Assembly (NCBI GenBank): GCA_040510375.1 | Contig: JBEVJC010000014.1 | Coordinates: forward strand, 169,628 to 233,627 | Length of the DNA: 64,000 bases | Direction: 5' to 3' | From: JBEVJC01 sp040510375 | Lineage (GTDB): Bacteria; Bacteroidota; Bacteroidia; Chitinophagales; Chitinophagaceae | Program-made: the position numbers and the translations under genes | The notes under the pieces: model-generated | Databases searched by the model: none | What the model saw: only the letters and a program-made list of their open reading frames with translations | Told to the model about the DNA's origin: nothing | Part shown: one piece after another, positions 57,436-64,000 of the stretch | Numbering within the stretch: position 1 is the first letter of the stretch | How the letters are laid out: each line of letters starts with the position of its first letter

Positions 57436-59332
57436 CGCACACCCTGATAAATCCCTGTCGGAGGTCCACGAATCGGTCGATACCACGCGGCATCACCGTT
57501 CGGGAATCCGCCGCATTTTTGCCTTCATGGGTCCGGCTTACCTGGTAAGTGTGGGTTATATGGATCCGGGAAACTGGGCGACCGACCTTGCGGGTGGCAG
57601 CCAGTTTGGCTACAGCCTCATCTGGGTTTTACTGATGAGTAACCTGATGGCCCTGTTGCTGCAAAGTCTTTCGGCCAGACTTGGTATCGTTCGCCGCCGC
57701 GACCTGGCACAGGCCAACCGGGAGACTTATCCCCGTGGTGTCAATTTTGCCCTCTATATCCTTGCTGAAGTGGCCATTGCAGCAACTGATCTGGCAGAAG
57801 TCCTGGGAATGGCCATCGGCCTGCAGTTACTCACTGGTCTGCCCCTCATCTGGGGAGTACTGATTACCGTGCTTGATACCTTCCTGCTCCTGCTCCTGCA
57901 ACGATTGGGTATGCGGAAAATGGAAGCCTTTATTGTAGCCCTGGTGTTTATCATCGGTGGCTCATTCCTTATAGAAATTATTCTGGCAAAGCCCGACCTC
58001 TCGGAAGTGGTCAAGGGCTTTATTCCCTCACTCCCCAAAGAAAAAGCAATGCATGAACGTGCATTGTTTATTGCCATCGGGATTATTGGTGCCACAGTGA
58101 TGCCGCATAATCTTTACCTGCATTCGGCCCTGGTACAATCACGAAAGATCAAACGCGACAAGGCCGGTATCAAACGCGCATTACGACTGAATTTCCTCGA
58201 TACTGCCGTGGCCCTGAACCTCGCCTTCCTGGTCAACGCCGCCATCCTTGTACTTGCAGCTGCTGTGTTTTTTACATCGGGACGTACAGAGGTAGCCGAG
58301 ATTAAAGACGCACATCGCCTGCTTGATTCATTACTCGGCAGCAAACTGGCACCCGCACTTTTTGCGATTGCACTTATTGCGGCTGGACAAAGTTCAACTG
58401 TTACCGGTACACTGGCCGGCCAGATCGTGATGGAAGGATACCTGCGCATCAGGATCAATCCATGGATGCGAAGACTGCTCACCCGGATGATCGCCATCAT
58501 CCCTGCGGTGATCGTTATCCTGATCAATGGTGAACAGGATATTGACCAGCTGCTCATCTTCAGCCAGGTGGTACTCAGCCTCCAGCTTGGCTTTGCAGTA
58601 ATTCCGCTCATCCATTTTGTAAGTGATAAAAAAGCGATGGGTTCCTTTGCCATCAAACCTGTTGTCCAGATAGCGGCATGGTTGGTAACTGCAGTACTGG
58701 TTTATCTCAATCTCAGTATGGTAATGGGACAGGCAGCCGGATTTTTTGCACAGCCAGGAAATATCTGGTGGAAGATTTTGATTATTGTGGCTGGCGCTGC
58801 ATTCATCGCCCTGCTAGTAATTGCAATCGTTTATCCGCTGCTGCGGAAGAGATGGGCCAGTAATCGTTTCCAGGTACATGCCGACGCGGCCGACCTGACT
58901 ACACTGCAGATCCCGGAATATAAACGGATCGCTGTAGCGCTGGACTTCAGTGAAAATGATAAAAAACTGCTGGCCTATGCACTGGGACAGGGTACTCGGG
59001 GTGCATCATATGTTCTCATCCATATTGTTGAAAGTGTATCGGCAAGGATTTATGAACATGAGAGCCATGACCTTGAAACTGAAAAAGATAAAGAGCACCT
59101 GCTCTTTTATGAACAGCAACTGACAGATAAAGGAATCATTGCAGAATCAAGGATCGGTTTCGGCAACCGTGCAAGGCAGATCGTGCAACTGGTGAACGAA
59201 TCACAGGCCGATATGCTGGTAATCGGAGCTCATGGACATAGTGGAATCCTTGACCTGATTTATGGACAAACGATCAACACCGTGCGGCATGAATTGAAAA
59301 TACCGGTGCTGGTAGTGAATGTAACGGGGTAA
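57428..59332 (+). CDS. mntH: Nramp Mn/Fe transporter fused to a C-terminal UspA domain
   Basis: 634 residues. The first 430 residues are an Nramp (MntH) transporter of about eleven helices with the metal-binding DPGN in GYMDPGNWATDLAGG near residue 50 and MPHNLYLHSALV near residue 230. A cytoplasmic UspA-type domain follows (about 490-630: KRIAVALDFSENDKKLLAYALG, then VIGAHGHSGILDLIYGQTINTV, then KIPVLVVNVT), containing the G-x-x-G-H ... G-Q-T nucleotide-binding pattern. The ATG at 57428 overlaps the mntR stop (ATGAATAA), so translation is coupled. The UspA part may sense nucleotides or stress and tune uptake. It is a real fusion, since the frame is continuous without internal stop or start. 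Confidence 0.92.
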   Translation: MNNAHPDKSLSEVHESVDTTRHHRSGIRRIFAFMGPAYLVSVGYMDPGNWATDLAGGSQFGYSLIWVLLMSNLMALLLQSLSARLGIVRRRDLAQANRETYPRGVNFALYILAEVAIAATDLAEVLGMAIGLQLLTGLPLIWGVLITVLDTFLLLLLQRLGMRKMEAFIVALVFIIGGSFLIEIILAKPDLSEVVKGFIPSLPKEKAMHERALFIAIGIIGATVMPHNLYLHSALVQSRKIKRDKAGIKRALRLNFLDTAVALNLAFLVNAAILVLAAAVFFTSGRTEVAEIKDAHRLLDSLLGSKLAPALFAIALIAAGQSSTVTGTLAGQIVMEGYLRIRINPWMRRLLTRMIAIIPAVIVILINGEQDIDQLLIFSQVVLSLQLGFAVIPLIHFVSDKKAMGSFAIKPVVQIAAWLVTAVLVYLNLSMVMGQAAGFFAQPGNIWWKILIIVAGAAFIALLVIAIVYPLLRKRWASNRFQVHADAADLTTLQIPEYKRIAVALDFSENDKKLLAYALGQGTRGASYVLIHIVESVSARIYEHESHDLETEKDKEHLLFYEQQLTDKGIIAESRIGFGNRARQIVQLVNESQADMLVIGAHGHSGILDLIYGQTINTVRHELKIPVLVVNVTG

Positions 59333-59348
59333 AAAACAGGAACCGTGA

Positions 59349-59951
59349 TCATGCAGCATCTTTTTTGGAATGCGTTCTCAGCAGGTGTTTGAAACGGCTG
59401 AACGTTTCCGGTTTTATATTGAGATAGGTAGCGAGGAATTTCTGGGGCACACGTTGCAACAATTCGGGGTTTCGTTCCACAAAATGGAGGAACCGTTCCC
59501 TGGGTGTCATCTTTATCATCTGCATTTGCCAGCGATCCTTGATCACCATTATATGGGTGATAATCAGCCGGCCCAGGTGTTCCATCTTTTTTGATTTACG
59601 ATATACCTCTTCCAGGTCGTCGTACCTGATAGACAGTACAACGGCGGGTTCGATTGTCTCAATATAATATTCAGATGGCAGCCTGCTGTAAAACGATTCC
59701 TGGCTCAGGATGATATGACCTTCCGTTGAAATCTGTGTATTGGTCTCCGTCTTGTGGGATTTATAGTACTTGCGTACCAGTCCCCTGATGATAAAATTAA
59801 AAAAGTTTTCTATTTCACCTTCCCTGGTCAGGAATTCCTTTTTATGGAAACGCCGCACCTTGATTACGGGAAGCAGGCACTTGTTAAATTCATCGTCGGT
59901 GAGGCTGACAAACCGTCGCAGGTAACTTAAAAAGGGCTTGATGGTTTCCAT
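59349..59951 (-). CDS. Crp/Fnr-family transcriptional regulator
   Basis: 200 residues. An N-terminal cyclic-nucleotide-binding-like beta-roll (RFHKKEFLTREGEIENFFNFIIRGLVRKYY) and a C-terminal winged helix (TPRERFLHFVERNPELLQRVPQKFLATYLNIKPETFSRFKHLL) are visible. The conserved R-x-A of cAMP binding is absent and no cluster cysteines are seen, so the ligand is unknown. It is convergent with mntH (16-bp gap) and divergent from icd. Typical of the many Crp-like regulators of Bacteroidota; the regulon cannot be told. Confidence 0.85.
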   Translation of the reverse strand: METIKPFLSYLRRFVSLTDDEFNKCLLPVIKVRRFHKKEFLTREGEIENFFNFIIRGLVRKYYKSHKTETNTQISTEGHIILSQESFYSRLPSEYYIETIEPAVVLSIRYDDLEEVYRKSKKMEHLGRLIITHIMVIKDRWQMQMIKMTPRERFLHFVERNPELLQRVPQKFLATYLNIKPETFSRFKHLLRTHSKKDAA

Positions 59952-60059
59952 TGTGCATGTTTTACGTCAAATAACCAGCCAAAAGGCCCGGAGGGGATGA
60001 TTTTTTCTCCTTCACATAATACCTGTTACGCAGTTCGCTCAAATAGACCTGATATATTG

Positions 60060-60067
60060 TAGATTTG
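60060..60067 (+). promoter_or_regulatory. -7 promoter element for icd
   Basis: TAGATTTG matches TAnnTTTG and lies 51 bp before the ATG at 60119. It also rules against the in-frame start at 60065. Confidence 0.6.
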
Positions 60068-60118
60068 CGACCCTGCGCCCTTGTGCGCACGATTGTATTA
60101 AACTCTAAAAACCCAATT

Positions 60119-61348
60119 ATGGCCCAAAAGATCAAGGTTACTAATCCGGTGGTAGAACTGGATGGAGATGAGATGACAAGGATCATCTGGAAATTCATTA
60201 AAGACAAACTGATCCTCCCTTACCTGGATCTCGATATAAAATATTATGATCTGGGTATTGAATACCGCGATGAAACGAACGACCAGGTTACAGTGGATGC
60301 CGCCAACGCGATCAGGCAATATGGAGTTGGTATCAAATGCGCCACGATCACACCGGATGAAGACAGGGTGGCAGAATTCAAACTGAAACAAATGTGGAAG
60401 AGCCCCAACGGCACTATCCGCAATATTCTCGATGGTACCGTATTCCGTGAGCCGATCGTTATTAAAAATATCCCTCGCCTGGTAACTACCTGGGATCGCC
60501 CGATCATTGTGGGTCGCCATGCTTTTGGTGACCAGTACCGCGCTACCGATTTCGTGGTACCGGGAAAAGGAAAATTAACCGTGAAGTTTGAAGGGGAAGA
60601 TGGTAAGGTGATCGAACATGAGGTTTATCAGTTCAAGGGACCAGGCGTGTCCTTATCGATGTACAATACAGACGAGAGTATCGCTGGTTTTGCAAGGAGC
60701 TGTATGAATATGGCACTTTCAAAAAAATGGCCTTTGTACCTGTCGACCAAGAACACCATCCTCAAAAAATATGATGGTCGCTTCAAGGATATTTTCCAGG
60801 ACATTTATGCAAATGAATTCAAGGTTAAGTTCGCTGAAGCAGGTATAACCTACGAACACCGTCTGATTGATGATATGGTGGCCAGTGCTATGAAATGGAA
60901 CGGAGGTTTTATCTGGGCCTGTAAAAATTATGATGGCGATGTACAAAGTGATTCTGTGGCGCAGGGCTTTGGTTCGCTTGGCCTCATGACTTCTGTACTG
61001 GTTACACCTGACGGTAAGACGATGGAAGCTGAAGCCGCACATGGTACAGTAACCCGCCACTTCCGCGAACACCAGAAGGGCAATCCAACCTCAACAAATC
61101 CCATCGCTTCTATTTTTGCATGGACCAGGGGACTCGCTTTCCGCGGCAAGCTTGATAATAACCAGCCACTGATCGATTTTGCCAACGCACTCGAATCAGT
61201 ATGTATTGAAACGGTTGAAGAAGGAAAGATGACCAAGGATCTTGCCATTACCATCAAACCAAAAGTGGAACATGGTAAGGATTATCTCTACACGGAAGAA
61301 TTCCTGGATGCAATTGATACAAACCTGAAAAAGAAAATGGGAATCTGA
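60119..61348 (+). CDS. icd: NADP-dependent isocitrate dehydrogenase (eukaryotic-like type)
   Basis: 409 residues. It oxidises isocitrate to 2-oxoglutarate in the TCA cycle. The sequence has the style of the homodimeric mitochondrial/cytosolic subfamily: NPVVELDGDEMTRIIWKFIKDKLILPYL, KCATITPDEDRVAEFKLKQMWKSPNGTIRNILDGTVFREPI, SFGSLGLMTSVLV-like VAQGFGSLGLMTSVLVTPDG, and EAAHGTVTRHFREHQKG (cited in parts). The NADP-binding loop R-H-x3-H-Q-K region (TRHFREHQKG) points to NADP. Start at 60119 (MAQKIKV) follows the -7 element. A terminator at 61368-61400 follows. Confidence 0.96.
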   Translation: MAQKIKVTNPVVELDGDEMTRIIWKFIKDKLILPYLDLDIKYYDLGIEYRDETNDQVTVDAANAIRQYGVGIKCATITPDEDRVAEFKLKQMWKSPNGTIRNILDGTVFREPIVIKNIPRLVTTWDRPIIVGRHAFGDQYRATDFVVPGKGKLTVKFEGEDGKVIEHEVYQFKGPGVSLSMYNTDESIAGFARSCMNMALSKKWPLYLSTKNTILKKYDGRFKDIFQDIYANEFKVKFAEAGITYEHRLIDDMVASAMKWNGGFIWACKNYDGDVQSDSVAQGFGSLGLMTSVLVTPDGKTMEAEAAHGTVTRHFREHQKGNPTSTNPIASIFAWTRGLAFRGKLDNNQPLIDFANALESVCIETVEEGKMTKDLAITIKPKVEHGKDYLYTEEFLDAIDTNLKKKMGI

Positions 61349-61367
61349 TCTTCAGATGCCTGCATAA

Positions 61368-61400
61368 TAAAAGTGCCCTCCGGACAGGGCACTTTTTTTT
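61368..61400 (+). terminator. Terminator after icd
   Basis: GTGCCCT/AGGGCAC (61373-61379 and 61386-61392) preceded by AAA and followed by TTTTTTTT, 20 bp after the stop codon. Confidence 0.9.
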
Positions 61401-61432
61401 ATATTTGAATCCGCTTGTTATAATTATAAACC

Positions 61433-62623
61433 ATGGTTCTTCTTGCACTCGCCATTGCACCCGGTCTTGCTATCTGCCTGTATATTTTCCACAGGGATGC
61501 CTATAACCGCGAGCCCAAACGTAATCTTGTACTCGCATTTATCCTTGGTGCAATCATGATCGTTCCGGCAGCACTCAGCGAGGAATTGCTGCTGCCTTTT
61601 TTTGACAAAAGTATTGGCGGGGTGGCGGCGACCGCCTTCCTGGTGGTTGGACTCACCGAAGAACTGGTGAAGTTCCTGGTGCTCAGGTATTATGCATACA
61701 GGCGAACCAGTTTTGATGAACCACTCGACGGCATTGTCTATTCCGTAGTGATCAGCATGGGATTTGCAACCCTGGAAAATATTTTTTATGTACAGGAATA
61801 TGGAATTGGTACAGCCTGGCTCCGTATGTTCCTCGCTGTGCCCGCTCACGCGAGCTTTGCTGTGGTGATGGGATATTTTGCGGGGAAAGCAAAATTCCAG
61901 CTCGGCAACCGGACTGTTACTTTACTGCAGGGACTACTCCTCGCTGTTTTCTTTCATGGTCTCTATGATTTCTTTTTATTTCTCCAGGGAAACAAAGATG
62001 TAAATCAATATGTGTCGGATATTCTCCTGTTCCTCGGTGCGCTGGCGTCCTTTATTGTGGCTGTCCGTCTTAGCCTCCGTCAGATCAGGATTCACCGCAA
62101 TCTTTCACAGAAAACCTATAACCCGCTGGAAAGTCTTTCCATCAGGAAGGCCTTTCCTTCAGATATCACCCTCATACGCAACCTGGCACTCCGGATCTGG
62201 CCGGGTACGTATGGTCCGATCCTGCCACCTGGACAGGTGGAATATATGCTGGAACTGATTTACAGTGAGGACGAACTTCGCCGCCAGATGGACACCGGCC
62301 AGGAATTTATAATTGTTTATGATGGTGTGGAAGCGGTTGGATTTGCTTCATTCGGATTACAGGAACCGGGCATATACAAGCTTCATAAATTGTACGTGTT
62401 GCAGAGTCAGCAGGGAAAGGGAACCGGGAAGTATATAATCGGACAACTGGTCAGGGCTATGCGGTTAAAGAATGGACGGATCCTCCGTCTGAATGTGAAC
62501 CGGGATAATGCTGCTTTAAAATTCTATGAGAAAGCCGGATTTAACGTGGTCCGCGAAGAAGATATAGAAATCGGAGGTGGATACTTTATGAATGATTATG
62601 TAATGGAGATGGACCTGCAATGA
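61433..62623 (+). CDS. PrsW-type intramembrane protease fused to a GNAT acetyltransferase
   Basis: 396 residues. The first 215 residues form a PrsW-like membrane domain with about eight helices: AYNREPKRNLVLAFILGA, the metal-site-like GLTEELVKFLVLRYY (E-E-x-x-K, near residue 77), FATLENIFYVQEYG (E-N-x-x-Y), VPAHASFAVVMGYFAG and FFHGLYDFFLF. Then a GNAT domain (about 235-395) with LSIRKAFPSDITLIRNLA, FASFGLQEPGIYKLHKLYVLQSQQGKGTGKYIIGQLVR (acetyl-CoA loop Q-x-K-G-T-G) and RLNVNRDNAALKFYEKAGF. PrsW proteases cleave anti-sigma factors in Bacillota. The frame is continuous, so it is one protein with the acetyltransferase in the cytoplasm. Targets are unknown. Confidence 0.83.
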   Translation: MVLLALAIAPGLAICLYIFHRDAYNREPKRNLVLAFILGAIMIVPAALSEELLLPFFDKSIGGVAATAFLVVGLTEELVKFLVLRYYAYRRTSFDEPLDGIVYSVVISMGFATLENIFYVQEYGIGTAWLRMFLAVPAHASFAVVMGYFAGKAKFQLGNRTVTLLQGLLLAVFFHGLYDFFLFLQGNKDVNQYVSDILLFLGALASFIVAVRLSLRQIRIHRNLSQKTYNPLESLSIRKAFPSDITLIRNLALRIWPGTYGPILPPGQVEYMLELIYSEDELRRQMDTGQEFIIVYDGVEAVGFASFGLQEPGIYKLHKLYVLQSQQGKGTGKYIIGQLVRAMRLKNGRILRLNVNRDNAALKFYEKAGFNVVREEDIEIGGGYFMNDYVMEMDLQ

Positions 62624-62628
62624 TATAG

Positions 62629-63108
62629 TTATTTACAGGTGATATACTTTTTGGGGTCAACGGGTGTCTCAAAATCAAAGACAAGCAATTCCAGTTTTTT
62701 ACCGGGTTCCAGGTAACCAATGGCGTCACCTTTTTTCAATTGCTGGTTCTTGTATAACCTTACCTTGTCCAGACCACTGAACCAAAACCAGTAGTCCTGG
62801 TGAAAGGCTACCAACTCAAAACTGCCGTCTTCCAGGCGTTTCACGCCACTTACGGTAAGGTCCCAGGGTGCTTTAACCGTGGTATCCGAAGCACTGCTTA
62901 ATACGGCCTTGATTTCTTTTTGCCCCAGGATATCCAGCTCCTCATCATCGGGCGCATAAACATAATTGGTGAGGATACAACCAAGCTGGAGGCTGTCTTT
63001 TTTTACTTTACCACGCTGGGGTCGCAGCACACGTTCCTGCTGTGCCTGTAGCTGGCTGGAAAAAAGGACAAGGAAAAGGAGTACGGAAAAGGGGTAGATA
63101 TATTTCAT
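62629..63108 (-). CDS. Exported protein with degenerate LytM/M23-like end
   Basis: 159 residues with signal peptide (FSVLLFLVLFSSQLQAQ). The middle (SVKRLEDGSFELVAFHQDYWFWFSGLDKVRLYKNQQLKKGDAIGYLEPGKKLELLVFDFETPVDPKKYI, read in parts) follows the order of LytM peptidases: a strand, K-K-G-D-x-I-G, then the strand with the metal site (usually H-L-H-F-E) and P-V-D-P-x-x-Y. Here the histidines are replaced, V-F-D-F-E, so it is probably catalytically dead and may regulate amidases as other degenerate LytM proteins do. The start overlaps the stop of the upstream gene by 4 bp (ATGA). Confidence 0.65.
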   Translation of the reverse strand: MKYIYPFSVLLFLVLFSSQLQAQQERVLRPQRGKVKKDSLQLGCILTNYVYAPDDEELDILGQKEIKAVLSSASDTTVKAPWDLTVSGVKRLEDGSFELVAFHQDYWFWFSGLDKVRLYKNQQLKKGDAIGYLEPGKKLELLVFDFETPVDPKKYITCK

Positions 63109-63410
63109 TCTTCTTCTTTATGGATCGTAAGTTTTTTGACCATTTCGGCACCCATGCCTTCGGAGGAAATGCCATAACCTGTAACAAGAACGCCTTTTTG
63201 TTTATCCCTTCCTTCAATCCCATAAACCACGGCTTCATCGGCCGGGTCCGAATTTCCCTCGAAACGATAAACCTCCACAATTTCAAAATCATCTGCATTG
63301 AACCTGTCGGCACCGCAGATCAGGCAATTTTCGGAAAGATTGAAATCCCTTGTAAACCCCCGTTCTTTCAGGCCATCAACTGCAGCCGATACTGTATCAT
63401 AATTGTGCAT
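63105..63410 (-). CDS. Small conserved Bacteroidota protein of unknown function
   Basis: 101 residues without signal peptide. The pattern MHNYDTVSAAVDGLKERGFTRDFNL, CLICGADRFNADDFEIVEVYRFEG, DPADEAVVYGIEG and KGVLVTGYG (given in parts) corresponds to a family of about 100-residue Bacteroidota proteins that is often labelled phosphoribosylpyrophosphate synthetase in databases without any visible PRPP synthetase motif. It has two cysteines (C-L-I-C). Function unknown. It is interlocked with the exported protein that follows through a 4-bp overlap and is therefore in one operon with it. Confidence 0.8.
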   Translation of the reverse strand: MHNYDTVSAAVDGLKERGFTRDFNLSENCLICGADRFNADDFEIVEVYRFEGNSDPADEAVVYGIEGRDKQKGVLVTGYGISSEGMGAEMVKKLTIHKEEE

Positions 63411-63459
63411 GGTTGAATTATTAATGGTTCTAAAGTTACTAACTAAAATCCATCACAGA

Positions 63460-64000
63460 TCAATCCAGCTCTTTCACTTTCTGTTCGATCCATTCATACG
63501 TCTTTTCTATTCCCGTCTTTAATAGCATCGAAGGAGCCCAACCGATTTTTTCCCGGATAAGTCTGTTGTCTGAATTCCTGCCGCGTACACCAGTCGGACC
63601 GTTGATATTACTGATCGTTAAATCTTTTTCCGCGATATCAATTACCATTTGCGCGAAATCATTGAGGGAAATCATTTCTTCTGATCCGATATTTACAGGA
63701 CCGGAAAAATCGGATTCCATTAACCGGCGTATCCCTTCGATGCATTCTTCAATATATAAAAAAGAACGTGTCTGCTTCCCGTCGCCCCATACTTCAACAG
63801 CACTGCCGTTGCCTGCTTCGGCTACCTTCCGGCACATTGCAGCCGGTGCTTTTTCCTTCCCGCCGGTCCAGGTTCCCTGGGGACCGAATATATTATGGAA
63901 CCGGGCAATTTTTACATCCAGTCCATAATTGCGCCGGAACGACAGATACAACCGCTCGCTGAACAATTTGGCCCAGCCATATTCACTATCGGCCGCGGCC
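63460..64000 (-). CDS. GDP-mannose 3,5-epimerase-like SDR enzyme, 5' part outside window
   Basis: The C-terminal 180 residues of an extended short-chain dehydrogenase are in the window; the gene starts beyond the right edge. The catalytic Y-x-x-x-K appears as EYGWAKLFSERLY. RFHNIFGPQGTWTGGKEKAPAAMCRK, WGDGKQTRSFLYIEECIEG, NIGSEEMISLND and GVRGRNSDNRLIREKIGW (cited in parts) match the pattern of GDP-mannose 3,5-epimerases of plants and their bacterial relatives closely. It would act on a nucleotide sugar, probably for surface polysaccharide. The in-frame ATG at 63966 is internal and not the start. Confidence 0.85.
   Translation of the reverse strand, partial: AAADSEYGWAKLFSERLYLSFRRNYGLDVKIARFHNIFGPQGTWTGGKEKAPAAMCRKVAEAGNGSAVEVWGDGKQTRSFLYIEECIEGIRRLMESDFSGPVNIGSEEMISLNDFAQMVIDIAEKDLTISNINGPTGVRGRNSDNRLIREKIGWAPSMLLKTGIEKTYEWIEQKVKELD

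Overview
The window is a stretch of a Bacteroidota chromosome, most likely from the Chitinophagaceae or close relatives. The evidence is: start codons preceded by the Bacteroidota -7 element TAnnTTTG rather than by Shine-Dalgarno sites (about ten instances), two secreted proteins with C-terminal type IX secretion sorting domains, TonB-dependent and carboxypeptidase-regulatory-like outer-membrane receptors, a DUF4954 protein, a DUF2807 (head-GIN) protein, and Bacteroidota-style gene pairs such as ddl with a PASTA protein. Most of it is ordinary housekeeping chromosome with a short, partly decayed accessory block.

Layout. 1-3.8 kb: an aromatic amino-acid operon on the minus strand (pheA, aminotransferase, tyrA, DAHP synthase/chorismate mutase running off the left edge). 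It is preceded by a complete ribosome-mediated attenuator: promoter, 25-codon Phe/Tyr-rich leader peptide, mutually exclusive hairpins and an intrinsic terminator. 3.8-8.8 kb: DEAD-box helicase, a small lipoprotein, an ECF sigma factor overlapping a membrane-anchored trypsin-like protease with an anti-sigma-like N-terminus, and a nucleotidyltransferase. 8.9-17.6 kb: a PLP enzyme with an internal 66-bp duplication, lipB, rluD, def, ruvX, a UbiA prenyltransferase, a TrmH-type methyltransferase and a serine hydrolase whose 3' end is tandemly repeated. 17.8-29 kb: mutS, two exported proteins, a SET-domain gene with another repeated 3' end, mgtE, glmS and DUF4954. 29-36.7 kb: a T9SS cargo protein, der, era, a parvulin-like protein and sodC.

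36.7-41.8 kb is an accessory or decayed block beside an initiator tRNA gene: an IS21-type transposase remnant, a large outer-membrane receptor, a DUF4097-like protein and pseudogenes of an ECF sigma factor and a HEAT-repeat protein. 42-45.2 kb: a DUF2807 protein and a TPP riboswitch controlling a TonB-dependent receptor (predicted thiamine uptake), with a short SD-led ORF between riboswitch and receptor. 45.4-56.7 kb: rhodanese, PASTA protein and ddl, ferredoxin, acyl-CoA reductase, HtrA protease, GH13 amylase, ispH and glucan phosphorylase. 56.7-64 kb: mntR overlapping an mntH-UspA fusion, a Crp/Fnr regulator, icd, a PrsW-GNAT fusion, small conserved proteins and a GDP-mannose-3,5-epimerase-like gene running off the right edge.

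The most notable items are the phenylalanine attenuator (3638-3819), the riboswitch-linked short ORF (42820-42982), the recurrent tandem duplication of gene 3' ends (16287-16467 and 22873-22990), a lipoprotein N-terminal module shared by three proteins including SodC, and several fusion proteins. All functional statements come from reading motifs by eye; no database search was run.
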